From: Emmonsiellopsis sp. PD_33
Taxonomy: Eukaryota; Ascomycota; Eurotiomycetes; Onygenales; Ajellomycetaceae
Direction of reading: 5' to 3'
NCBI GenBank assembly: GCA_032988165.1
Contig: JANTQF010000019.1
Span: 124,001 to 188,000 of the forward strand
Length of the DNA: 64,000 nucleotides
A program made the position numbers and the translations under genes. Below are positions 1-12,521 of this stretch, piece by piece. The notes below the pieces were generated by a model. It ran no database searches. It was not told the origin of the DNA and worked only from the letters and a program-made list of their open reading frames with translations. Position 1 is the first letter of the stretch, and every line of letters begins with the position of its first letter.

Positions 1-596
1 TCCCATGATTCACACCAGAAGCCGATGTTCGACAGTCGACTACTCCATTCACCCCTGATCATGCTGGATACTGGCTGAACCAACCCTTTTTTTTTTTTTT
101 TTGACAAACGCCTAGTGGGGGCGCTCAGAGGTCCCGGATCCGTTGCGCCCACGCCTGCGACAACTTTGTTTTAAGCGCGTCAGCGGCCGATATCAACGCA
201 ACAACCTAAAACCAGCCTTCGAAACTAACCCGATTATCTAGATCAAACATTTGCCGGCTACTGTTGTAGGATAGCAGGGCATAATATCTCCTAGGTCTTG
301 ACATTCTTTCTGTAGCCAATTCTTCATTCCCTTGAAGCATCTTGATATCTCCATTGTTTTCCTGGATCTGGTCCTACTTTAAATATATGGATAGCCGCTA
401 TGGGCCTGTGTAATTCTGCAAACCATTCTTACCAAATATCTATCGAGAGAAGAAACCCATAATTATTAACAAATAGAACTATTTCTTAATTTCCTATGAC
501 GACCTAGGTCGGTTATTAGAACATCTGAGAATACTAGACTAAACACGTAGCGACGCCAGAACTCTAACAAAGCCATTCCCCCCTTACTCCATCAAA
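1..596. other. Intergenic, downstream of the DUF3638 gene
   Basis: No supported gene. A run of 16 T lies at 87-102. The 3' end of the minus-strand DUF3638 gene stops at 597, so its 3' UTR and terminator must lie within this stretch, but I see no decisive signal. Confidence 0.6.
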
Positions 597-3500
597 TCAT
601 TCGCCCTCAGAATCCAATCTATCCCACTCCTCAACCCCCACCCCTTCCTCGCCGTCATCCCGGTCTAGCCCTGCTTCACCATTGCCGTGCAACTCATCTT
701 CCGCATCGCTCAGGTCATCATACCCCTCCTCCCCTTCTGCTACCAGCTCATGCCCTGCCACAAGACCATTTGAGGTAACTGGTTGCACGCCAGTGTTGAG
801 TTTCGCTGCAAAGAACGGATGGTTGGCCTTCAGAACCTCTCCCTGACAAATGTATCCCATTGGCGTATGCATAAAATCCTGACCCTTGCGTCTCACGGCC
901 AGCCATTCATGCAAGAAGTTCGGTGGTTGGGCGGTGAAAGTTTTCTTGCCAGTCGAAGGAACCATCTCGCCACTCTCAACACGGTCATCCTCGGACACCT
1001 CCACAACTCGATCCTCGGGGCCCTCTCCCTCCTCCACCAGGCCGAGATATTGCTTTAGCATAGGGTATTCATTGAAATCAAAATAAAGACGGCCGCTAAA
1101 AATGCCTAGTTCGACGGTAAGCCAAATTGGGGCAGTCCAGCCTTCAGGAAGTCGCGGAATGGCGTAGTATGTAAGATTATTGAAATGCAGCATTTTCCGG
1201 GTCACAGGAGCTGCGTAGGTAAGCAGATGTGTGCTGCTGCCGCCTTTATAGAGAATCGGGATCAGCAACTCTGCTTCTTCTGGTATAATGATCATAGCGA
1301 TTCCACGGGAGGGACACCAGAGGATCCAGTTTGGTGAGCGCTGAGAACTATGTCAGTCAAACCTCTACAGAATAGTCGTGGTAGAATCACGAGAAGATAT
1401 CCTGGGTATACTCACAATGAAGTTATCGTTTGTATGGCCGATATGTACTTTTATTGTCCGGGTAAATTCGCGGGACACATACAAGCGCGGCGTTACTGCA
1501 CTAGAATTGATACCGTATTTCAAGCCCAGGCCAGTCTGTGCCAACGCACTGAACGCCGGGACGTAGGATGCAGAGCCGAATCGAAGATGCCCCGTCTGGG
1601 CAAAGAGCAGGATATCTTGGTCAAGGCCTGGGAACGACAAGGGCGAGAAACGTGTCGGCTTCTGTACTTGGCGTACTGCTTCAACTTCAAATGCGACCTC
1701 TCTCTCTTGCTCGACCTCCTCGAATGCTGACACATTTTGAGCAAAATTCGAATCCTGGAATCCTTTTCGCGTAGCAATTATCATTTTGGAAAATCGCCTA
1801 AGCTCACCAGTGAAAGAATTGCTCGATACGTGAGGAATTAGATCGGCATCAGGTGCATAAAGTTGTTCCAGGCCCTGATGCTCAGTAGATTCCAGCACCT
1901 TGAGATACTCAGCACGGTGAGTTGAGTTGAGAGAAAACTTTGGATGATCCAACGCTGCTTGTGTACGCCGGCAGAAATCAATTCCTTGGGAAAGGTAAAG
2001 AGGCACCAGCTGCTCAATGCCGGCGCAGGTTTGTTCCAACAGCCAGTGAACAACGTCCGACGAGTCTACGGGGCCCCCGTGATTCTTTTTGCGCAAGTCT
2101 AAGATGCTCTGATGGACATCAGGGGCAGCAAAGAAGGTGATTGATTGTGAAGTCCCAAGTTGCCGAAGTCTCATTGCGGCTGTATAGGCGTTAGCTTCAG
2201 TGTTTAGGGATATTTTTAAATTCGTACTCACCTTGCACAGTTTGATCTTTTGTTTGTCCAAGTCTAAGCGTAACAGCCCCATGGGCGCTTGCAGGCATCT
2301 TCAAGTCCGTACCTCTGGTGTGGGCTTCATCAAGGTAAACAAGGCATCCTTCCAAGTTGTCTGCGAAAGGCGATGCCAAAAACGGAACCCGAAGCCCGTT
2401 CTTATAGAGCACCCACGCCCTATTGTCGTTGTCAAAATAAACTGCTCCTTCGGCCTCATGATCTACACGAAGCCAGGCGGCAGCAAGTGTCTGATTATCC
2501 ATTTCTAGAACATGGGCGCCTGCATCTATTAGAATCCGTATTCTGTTGTCACGAAGTTTCTCCAGCAGTTGACCCTCTGACAGATGTTTTCGATCCTCAC
2601 TAGCAAGAAGCATATATCCCCTATTTCGAGGCTGGAGCAGATAGGTGAGGACCTCGGCATTGGTATGAGAAAGCCTAGGAAGGTCGTTTTGGATGATAGT
2701 CAACGGAAGCATCCTCCTGTTATCATTCGTTCCACTGAATCCAGTCGTGAGAGGCTTGGACGGGGTGACAAGCGTTTCAACACCATTGTTATTTGCGGCG
2801 AGCGGGCTTGGCATGAAAAGTGGGATATCCCATCCGGATGCCTGCAGTTTCAATGAGAACTCTTTCGCGTGTTTGGGGAAAACAAAGTTGTTCAAGAAGT
2901 AGTCAATCACGACCACGGAATATTGAAAGTGTTGAAATAGTTCCACCATCTGATCATCATCTTCAACGTTGATTAAATTCCATTCTCTTAGTGCGTCTGG
3001 AAGTTGTTCGGCACTGTGTATCCACCGATCATAATCGCTTGAAGGGTCGTCGGATTGGAGGATTCGCTGTAGAGATTGCCGGATCTGAGATAAAGTGAGG
3101 CCACCGTAGTAAAATGCTAGACATGTAAGGAGTATAGCAACATCAGGGTGTCCCCATTCTGCCTGCGTGGATGGCACTCCTTTGGCATGAAAGGGAACGG
3201 CCATAGGCTGGCGATCGGGATGAAGCCCATATTGAACATTCCATCTCTTCTTCAGACATAGTATCAAGATTCTGTGAACCAACAATCCGCGAAGGAGAAA
3301 TATATTCTGTCGGATGGCTAGCTTGTCAGGGAATAGAAGACGGATCTGGTCGGCAGTCTCAGCCTCTACCTCAGGGTTCGATATAAATTGTCGAATTGCT
3401 GATCGTTGATCATTTGTGCATTGCACTGTCGCTGGAATTATAGAGGTGTGGCCGTTGCAGATATCATTTGCCAGCTTGCCAATCAACGCGTCTTCGACAT

Positions 3501-6500
3501 CCTTTCGGACGAAGTTGATTAGTGGGAAGCCAACGTTGGATTTTTCAACAACATCAATACTATGAGGGAAATCCTCTTTGAGGCTCCAGAGGTGAGTCTT
3601 AACTAGCTTGAGTAGGCTCTCGGCGGTTTCCCAACGGTGAGGATGGCCGTCCACCATATTCTGTGGGCCGCTGGGATATATTAATTGGGTACGGACAGCA
3701 AGCGTAAAGTCGCTCTCATCAAGGACATCACGGCATACCCTATTCATCCAATCTTGAACCTTGATCATATGCTTTGCTTCTTTGAGGCTTTTATCCGATA
3801 AACGTTGGAGTCCACTAAGTTTGAAGGACAGGATAGATTCAGGAAGACTTAGGACAACGCCGGACGATTTCAAAATATCAGAGTGAATAGCCCCGTACGA
3901 GTATATACTCTCCGCTGTCGTTGAGGTTTTTCGAGAGAACGGAACGTGTCGGACTTGACGGCCAAGCAGTCCGCCAAGACGAGATTGGAGGAGTTGGGCG
4001 GTTTGGCGTAGCAGGGGTTTCGGAACGATGACTCTAGCAAGCTTCTTGGAGTCCGATAAAACTGCGGCGACCATTGGGATGATGCATGATGTTTTGCCTG
4101 ATATAGTTAGCATCGCGACCCGTCTGGTAGGAAGAAGAAAGACTGACCTTGCCCCATGTTCATTTGCAATACAGAGTTTGACCCTGAGGTTGGTGAGATT
4201 GTTGCTAACGCAACATCGACTTGGTCATCACGAATTAGGATATTCGCCTCAATTTCGAAAAGAAGCCAGTCAGGATACTGGGACGGTTCCCAATTGCCAT
4301 GCCCAATATTCCTATGCTCTTCGGAAAGCATTTGCCAGTTCTTTTTGTAGTGGGCATCTTCCATCCTCAAAAGTCGTTGCAGACTGGTAATGGCAACTGC
4401 ATAATCAATGAGCGCATCCTTCATGTTCTTTCCAAAATTTACGACGGAGGTTGTGCGAAGCTGCTCAAGTAGAGTGATCGGGGTTATGCAAGGCCATAGA
4501 TTTCCATCCTGGAGCCAACGAATCTTATCATCTGCTTGTTCAAAGGCTCTGCATAAAGCAGAAAATTTGAACTTGACTGCCTGTCTAGCACCGACAAGAT
4601 AAGGGGAGAATTCGGGGGCCGTAATCGTTGCTTCCGATTCCTTAGGGTGGCTTTCGAGCGTCCGCAATGCTGTCAAGCTTTGTATGAGATCTTTAGCATA
4701 TTGCTTCCGCACGGAACTACTAGAGTCTGAAATTAAATTAACAATCTCTTCAAGCTCATTAACCTCGGAAATAAGGGGTGATTTTGTGCGTTCTTGTTCG
4801 CTGTCTTTTCCCAATCCGACTGACACAGGTGTTTTGCGATTGGATATATCATCTAGGACACTCCGAGAATCGATAGCCAAGATACATGGATGAGTAGCAG
4901 CAGTGGAGGGGCCCTCCTTGCACAGAAGGGCTCGTAACGTGGCTCTTTCGCTGCCGCGAACTCGGGTGGGAAACACGACCAGTGAAGCTCGCTGCTGAAC
5001 AGCGTTTTTTGGTTGTTCAAAAATGGAGTTTGGCGAGTGGAGACCTAGGACTTGTTGAACCTTTTCGAGGTACCACGACAGTTCCAAGTTATGGAAGAAC
5101 CGTAGCCATAGAGGGTATAAATTCTCTAGTATTTTACCAGTGTCTATCTTGGTGGCAGAGAAACCAGTCGATATCGGCTTCTCACAAGGCCACTGACCCA
5201 GTAGAAACTGCGCAAACTTCTTGCCTTCCTCCTCGCATTGGGTTGAATGTAATCGCCGCGCGATCGCAATCCCTTCCCGGCGTTCAGCGGTTAATATGGG
5301 CGTCACACGGCTAGACGAATCTTCAATATAAGCCGGATAGTGATATCGTATATGGTCCATCAGCAAGCCGATATCTAGATGTTTGGAATTTTCAAATTCC
5401 TCATACTCAAAGTGAACCGGGGGGTCAATAGGTTTCAGGTCTTCAAACACAGCATAGGAAACCAGAGTTCTCAAGGCGTCCATCTCAATTTCGTTATTGA
5501 AGGCTATTGTACCAAGTAGAAAAGTAAGACGAGATTTATCTGCAATGCTACTCGCTTGACATAGACTAGCAAGGGAACCCCATTCACTAGCCAGTCTGAC
5601 GGTAAGCAGATCGGTAAGAGACGTCACATCAAACGGTCTACTCCAGCCCCCAATATTTTTCCATGCCTCGAGCATCCTGGCTAGACTGTGTGTTGTGTGT
5701 AACGTCGTTTGGGGCCAGCTTTGGATAAGGTCAACGATTTGTCGGACATTGGAATTTCGTAAACTTGGCTGAAAACTGGCGCGTGACTTGTAAAGCAGGT
5801 CGGGGGGGAGGATTTGCTCCTGGGAGTAAGAGTTCGGTCTGTCATAGACTAGTCGACGTAGATAACTTCGTTGGCGGAGGTGGACTTCGCCATCAGGGAC
5901 GGGTAGCGGAATCTCCACTGCTTGGTGTTCAAACCGCGACAACAAATGGGATTTCTCAAGAATGACATCAACAAGTGGCTGATATGCATCGTGCTGAATC
6001 GTAGATGTCAAATTCTCGTCCCAGAATATTGTTTGTTGACATTTCATGTCCTCTGGATAGTATTTTCTCTTTGGAGTTAGCCTGGCGATAGAAAGCAAGG
6101 TAATATGAGGATCCTCCGAAATTGGCATCCAGGGCTGACAAATCCCAGACTGTAGACACTCCAGAGCTTCTTCCGTCCCAGTTCGACCAGTAAGCGGATC
6201 CGGAAGAACGAATGACGTGTATGCGTGCAGTTGCGCCTTGAGGTAAAGCAACAAAGGTTCCGCAGGACATTGCAGGCGACCCAGGATATCGTCAATTACA
6301 AACCTCCCATACACGCCTTTGTTTTCTTTGATTATGGAGACGTGAATCCCGTCTAGCTTCCATTTCAAAGCCCCCACAGGGATTATGATGCTTCGCCGGG
6401 CCTTATTCGCGGTTTCTCGTAGGACAAGGATGCTTTTCAAACCATACAGCGTCCCAGCATCCTGGTTTGGGTCAATCTCTGAGCGTAATTGTGGCGATTG

Positions 6501-9500
6501 GAGAAGACCGTTTGCATTGACAGTGAATTGTAGTTCGAGTCGTTTTAGCTCCACTGTCACGAATCTCGTCTGCGGTTGATATACGGTCAAGTGCTCTCGG
6601 TATTCAAAGCAGTCGAAAATCCTGGCAAACTTCTGAAATAACGCACTATGGGGATCAACTAATCGACTCCTACGGCGAGACGCTTGACGAGTGTTGACGT
6701 TGAGAATCCAACTTGAACCGGCTGGTTTCCAAATATTTGGATGCTTCCTGATATGTAGTTCTCCTCTCTTCAAATCCAACCAGTGAACACATTGGTTCAG
6801 AAGTGGCCCCGGGAGGTCATGATTCGAAACACCACCAAACACCGACCTTTCAACAAATTCCAGCAAAGTTTTACGGAAGCGTGCTCGTATGACGAGATTT
6901 TTGTCTCGGAAGCCGAAATGAATTTCATTTCCATTGATGGGAATAGACAACATGTACGTCATATCAGGAAGCGACGATGGGAAAGTCAATAGGTGCTGGT
7001 TGCCGAAAAGTTCTTTCACCATGACAGTATTGAGATACTCGGGGGGAAGCTGTCCTAGAGGCTGTCCATCTATGAGTAGATAACCTTCTAATACATGGTA
7101 ATGGACCGTCTGAAATGATGTGAACTCGGTAGCTGGGACTCCTAGCGCAATCCAGCGCTCATACGGATGCGGGAGAAACAACCACTCTGAGTAGGTCCTT
7201 GAGGCACCTTCCGGTTCTGGCCAAACACTGTTGATAGCGGCACAAAGGCTTTCCACTTGATTCGTGATGGATCGTCGAAGCAAGGATTGAATTCCGTAGG
7301 TCATTTTCAAATTGCGGACGAGTGCATTCTTCAGGCTTAATGGGAGAAGCGCAGTATCACAGACCAAGTTCTCCTGCACAGCAATTGAGGCCTCAATAAA
7401 GCAGCCCAAGGCTGCGCCATCCAAGATCTGATCTTCGTCTCCATATATCGAGAACGTTCTGCGACAAAGCAGAGATGCCCACAGTGCATATTCTGCACTT
7501 TTTGTCGCTGTGCCAGTTTGGGTAGTCCTGTGGATCTCTGCCCTCAACAAACGAACCCATCTTAAGGTGATCTTACGAACTTCCATGAGCGCTTCTATGC
7601 TCTCCGCTTTTATGGCCCGGGATCCAAGAGACCATAGTCTAAGCAAGATGGTGAGAAGCAATTCCATGAAATAACTTTCTCGCCAGTTCGTGGCTATGCT
7701 CTTTAGCCGCTGGTTGACCTGAGTAAGCAATCCCCTACAGAAGCTGCTATCTTGGAATATACCATGCACAGCACGCAGTGGTCCATCTTCATGTTGCGGT
7801 CCAGCTTGCAATGCTAGTTGGCAGAACGCCTGCATTGTGGCTTCAGAGCTAAAATTCAGAGTGGATGACCCAAGCTCCAAGAGCATGGTAGGCCACCGGC
7901 GGAGTTTGCCGGAGAAAAGTGCCTGCAGCGCGCTGAATTCGTGAACGTTGAGCTCAGGCGGACAATCGACTTGTCTTGCAACTACTTCATAAGAGGACGG
8001 CCCGTTCGCGTCCGGGGAAAACTCGGGGGATTTTTGCAATAGAGAAAAGGGCGAATTTTTTGGAAGATTCAGACGACAATGGTGCGAAAATGTTCGTTGG
8101 TCTGGCCAAGAGCCTAGCCATGATTGCGATGATTTGTCGTAGTAGGACCAACAGAGTCCCAGAGGAACACAGACCTTCGAGAAATCCACGGGAAGGCGAA
8201 CTCTTGAATAATGCGAAACGAGGAATGATTTTGTTTTTGACGCAAGGGAAACCTTGTATTCCGCTTTGGAAGTCCTATGAGTACCTAGCGGGGAATATTC
8301 AGAAAGAAACTCTTTTGGAGTTTGCGGGTTTGCATTCTCTCTAGAACTGAAGGTACTTAGTATGCTCCAAGTGGCATCACGGAGAGCAGCGAAGGATTCT
8401 GGAATATCGAGTTCGAACAACACCACTTTTATCAAGACGGCATCCCGTGGGAGTGGGTGCTCGAATACCTTTATTCCAGTTTTCGCTAGACGCCTAAGGC
8501 AGCGATTCTGGTAACATTTGGGGCACGGTCCACGATCATGGGGCTCAGGAGGGCAGCTAAGATGGCCAATTTCACGACTGATACTGTCGTATTCTGCAGA
8601 AAGGCGCCGCCATTCCCGTTCCTTTGCACAACGTTGCTGTTCTGCTTTAGATTCGATACATTCTTGGAGGTATTGTAGCTTCGGAGCGTCCAAGGATTCA
8701 TTGAAATACCGTTCAGCAAAGCACCCCTCAGCTGGATCATGGAAGATAGTCTTAGAAGGTGAGTGGCAAACCTGAAGCCGGCCACTCAGATAGGCTTGTA
8801 CTTTTCGTAGCCGACACATACCCTCAAAAGTTGGGATCTGCAAAACATCAAGAAGGTCGGGATGGAAGGCTGGGTCAAAATCTTTCAGCAAGGGAAAGCG
8901 TTTGCACCCGCATTTATCCATCAAGACCCAAAGCTCCATCAGTATGAGGATCGAGTTACTGTTTTGCTCAGGGTTTCCTTGGTAAGCATCAGAAATACCC
9001 TTAAGATATTTTCTAATGCGTTTGGCGATCGCTAGACAACGTTTGTCAAGGAGTTCCGCACAACTGGGAAGAAGCGCGTAATCGGATTGGAGGGCGTTCA
9101 CGTTCGTCTCCATGTCCATGAGTGAGTAGTATCGACGGGCAAATTTGTTGAGGCGGTCCGATGCAGCCTTTGCTCCGCTATTTTCCAAAGGACGCTGGGC
9201 GGATAAAGAAGATAAACTCCCTTTATTTTGAGGGACGGGCAAAGGTATGCTCAGAATACCCTGCAGGTACTGCCCACTATTAGGAAGGGTCAAGAACATG
9301 TCTCGTTCAGAGGCCCGGCGCGGCAGTGTTGGAATAGTCCGGACAGAGATTTTTTTAAACGTTGTCCAAACTAAGTTGACATGCTCAGTGGTTTTCTGGA
9401 TCACTTGGCTGAAGAATGGGGAGAGTTTCGTGAACAACTCCTCATACTGTGAACCGATCCTCCGATATACAAGCTTGTCCGCTTCCAGCTTGGCCAAGCG

Positions 9501-10476
9501 GCGGCAAAGCTTGGACTTGAGGAACATTAGGTTTTCCGGGCTGAGTCGTCCTATTCCGTCCTCGAGCAGTTTTGCATGCATGATGGCAAGAACAAACTTG
9601 TATTGTCCGCGACCTGCTTCACCTCCAAGTAATAGACAAAACTGTCGCTGTACTGTAACTCGCAAAACCAGCCAGAAAGGCAATCTTCGCCAAGGCGAGT
9701 AAGCATTGTCCCAGCAAACGTCATCTCGTACTCGTTTACGTGTAACGGGAGGGGAGATATTGACGCCCTTGGCCTCTAGCAGGGTCATGAGCATTTGGGT
9801 GATCAACGCAGGGTTCACTGTGTCGCGGCTTTCGGAAATTATTACTCCAGCCTTTTTTGTGTGCGCAGAGAATAGGCTGATTGACTCTGAACTAGCTTGC
9901 TCTAGGAACCGTGCCAGGTTTTCTTGAAAGGAGGGGTCAATGAAGTCTGCAAACGGGAGGGCTATAGAGCGTCCCGGGAAGTCCGATTGCAGAGCGTTTT
10001 CGGACTCCAGAACGCTTTTTGAGATGGGTGATGCTTCGAAGGCTTCAAATATAACGTTCGCGTTTGGACCACTAATTAAAATATCCCAGGTCAGAAATAC
10101 TGGATGTTTACAGTGTTGTTCAAGAGACTTACCTAATGTCCCGCCGGATAATGACTCCTGCATTTTGTTCTGCAACATGTAGTATCAGGGTCTCTCCTGG
10201 CTGAAGTTCTGAAAACCCCTTCAGGAGGGATGCTTTGGTGAGAGTCCCCTCGAGGTTAAGGAGCAGGCAAGTCTGCAGTGAACGATAAACGTGGTGACAA
10301 GCTCTGGCAAGTGGACCGCTTTGGACAACTCTGAGGTCCTGAACAGCATCCAGCATGCGCGTCGTTAGGTCCTTTTCGATATTTTCGATATGGGAGTCGC
10401 GAGAACCGGGGAGCTTGGGTGGGAGCGCGATATGCTGGAAAACCGAAAGTAGGAGCTTAGTGCCGTCCACAGCCAT
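597..10476 (-). CDS. Giant DUF6606/DUF3638/DUF3645 protein, about 3213 aa
   Basis: Five exons: 10476-10133, 10071-4148, 4097-2232, 2179-1416 and 1340-597. The introns are 61, 50, 52 and 75 nt, all GT-AG. Exon lengths sum to 9642 nt, and the frame crosses every junction into conserved text. The first true ATG is at 10476; codons just upstream lack an ATG. The N-terminal ~280 residues resemble DUF6606. A Cys cluster (CPKCYQNRC) lies near residue 630. DUF3638 opens with MNMGQGKTS (residues 2085-2093, split by intron 2), which looks like a Walker A loop. DUF3645 carries LDEAHTRGTDL near residue 2677, a DEAH-like Walker B. The end has the NDNFI / NWILW block typical of the family. Family members are usually about 3000 aa and widespread in fungi. 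Their biochemical role is not established to my knowledge; an ATPase or helicase-like engine is my inference from the two motifs. Confidence 0.93.
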
Positions 10477-11915
10477 GGTGGGCAAATCTATCGAGGGGTT
10501 CGAAGAGGAAACATCCGGGTAGGATAGAAACTGTACTGGAGACGCGATGGCCGAAGAAATTTATTGTGTGGCGGGGTTGATGTGACTGGCGGCCTCAAAG
10601 CAACCCTTACCCAGGTCGCGTCTGAGACAGCAGGTGGCAGGTGGAAAGGTGGAAGTGTGCTGAAGTGGGCAGAACTTTCAGCTTCAAGAAGTCCTCCAGG
10701 TAAATGTAGAAGCGGAAGTCCAACAATATAGAAGAAAAAGTAAGTTTACCCCGGCCGGAAGCGGTGGAAGCTTGTGTGTGCCTTGCAAACAGATTGACAA
10801 GCACAAGCGAGTGTTGCTGGGCGACTACACGGGAGTGAGTAAACAGGAGACAACATCCATAGGATAACCAGGGTTATAAACAAATGAAACAAACAGTGAG
10901 ACTGTCTCCCCAATGGAAGGATACAAGTCTGTTTTGCAGAGTGATAACACATCGTGCTGCAGGCAATTCTTAAATGCCTGCGCCCGCATTGACGGGCCAA
11001 TGACGTGGAATGCATAGACATGATACAAGAACAAGTATAGAAAAAAGCAAAAGAATCAATTCTATGTAGATATCTATGACCTACATCTGCGCAGCTTTGA
11101 TACGAACAGCGCTTTGCGTAGAGGATGAAGTTCGTCAGGGAGCAATGGTCGTTGAGACATGTGGGACTTTAACCAGACGCGCGCCAGGCGCACAAAATTG
11201 ACGCCAGATCACGTGTCTAGAACGAGTTTTTGGCGGCTAACCCCGACCACAATATCGCTCCCAGATGCTTTTGGATATTTACTAGACTACTGGCATTGCC
11301 TGCACTTGTGTGCGAGGATTTTTCCTTTAGGTTGCAGGTTTCAAGCCTGTGGCCAAGGGGCTTCAACAAAAAAAAAAAAACCTCCAAAGATTCCTTGTTT
11401 ACTCCTCAAGTTTGGATCTTTGGATTCCTCTACATTCCTTTGGAATGAAAAGAGGCCCCAGACAACATCCTTCAGGTTTGAGGCCAAGCTGTCTTGCCCA
11501 CCTGTGTGCTCTGATGGGCTATTCAGTCCCTACTGCTCATACTCTCTGAAGGAAGGTGATGAAGCCCTGATTCACTGGATTACTATGATATATCTGGATT
11601 TTCTCTCTTGTATCAAGCAGACGTCTTTGTCCGGACCTGCTGGGAAGAGCCTTAAAATTAATACTTTCAAGCTGCATTTTATCACAGACTAGATGTTTCA
11701 GCCAACCCATTTTTGGGATTATCATGATGCTCGTTAAACTTTCTCTCCTCACCTCATACTACTGTTCCTGGCGGTATCTGCTTTCAAATACATGAACTGG
11801 GGGATGATGGCTTTAATCCTCAGCTGGGGCATATGTATGTTGCTGTGTGCTTTATAATAACAAAGTTGTATCTTCGCTAACAAAGTGCTTCATTTTAGCC
11901 TTCATGGTTGCAGTG
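10477..11915. other. Intergenic region upstream of the DUF3638 gene
   Basis: About 1.4 kb without a supportable gene. It must contain the promoter of the minus-strand giant gene. A run of 13 A occurs at 11368-11380. A plus-strand open frame at 11159-11692 crosses that A run, has no recognisable domain and biased, low-complexity translation, so I do not call it. Confidence 0.5.
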
Positions 11916-12521
11916 TTAACAGCCTGTCGACCTCTTTACGCGTATTGGGGGGCTATCAACCTTGTTTATGGATTCTGGTCGAGGTAAATCCCGCTGTAAT
12001 ATGTGCCTCCATCCCGACTCTCCATCCTCCTTACTTCCTGGGTTCAAAAAATCCGCGTTATGGCAGTCGGGTATGATGTCTTTTGCAGGGTGTTCATAGA
12101 CTTCTCGCAGTGCGATTCCTGGGCAACCAAGGAGGACTGGTGGAATCTTTGGCTCCTTCTCTCGCCACCAAAGCTCCAAGACCCCATGGCCATCGGTAGA
12201 CAGCGTGAATGTACTGGCATAAACACTGTGATAGCGGTATTAGCAGCTTCCGGAACAAGAAACTCGTCGCAGACCTTGTTCAGAACTTACGATGTATGGC
12301 ACATATGGAATAATACCAGGTCTTCGGTTTTCCTCCATAGGATACGAGAGGCCTCTTCATCCGTGAGGAAAGACTGCTTTACATATCTCCGGGCAAATTG
12401 GCCATCAAAAAGCATCGTGCCTGGCTTCTCGGATCATCTTCCTGCGCGCACGACGGACTGTGGGGTTCGGAGAGTTGGCGGGCGGCCGTGATGGGACCGC
12501 TAGAGAATCATCTGAGGACAT
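11916..12521 (-). pseudogene. Unrecognised small gene with one intron and an apparent 1-nt frameshift
   Basis: Minus-strand frame starting at ATG 12519-12521 (MSSDDSLAVPSRP...), rich in Arg/Pro at first, runs to TGA at 12405. If one A is removed from the A5 run at 12407-12411 (plus strand), the frame continues (FDGQFARRYVKQ...) to 12291. A GT-AG intron of 65 nt (12226-12290; donor GTAAGT, branch-like CTAAT, acceptor CACAG) then keeps frame into a second exon (VYASTFTLSTDGHGV, ELWWREKEPKIPP...) that stops at 11916. The clean intron and protein-like text on both sides argue for a real gene. The frameshift could be inactivation or a homopolymer sequencing error. The last ~35 residues may be wrong if another intron exists. 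I do not recognise the family and assign no function. Confidence 0.55.
12226..12290 (-). other. Predicted intron of the frameshifted gene
   Basis: Donor GTAAGT directly after a TC, a CTAAT branch-like box about 16 nt before the acceptor, and acceptor CACAG. Splicing joins TC and T into a Ser codon and keeps the downstream frame open. This is the best single evidence that the locus was transcribed as a gene. Confidence 0.6.

Noticed and set aside
11159..11692. 177-codon plus-strand open frame
   Set aside because: Crosses a 13-A run giving a poly-Lys patch, has no domain, overlaps other frames and no codon-bias contrast; looks like chance.
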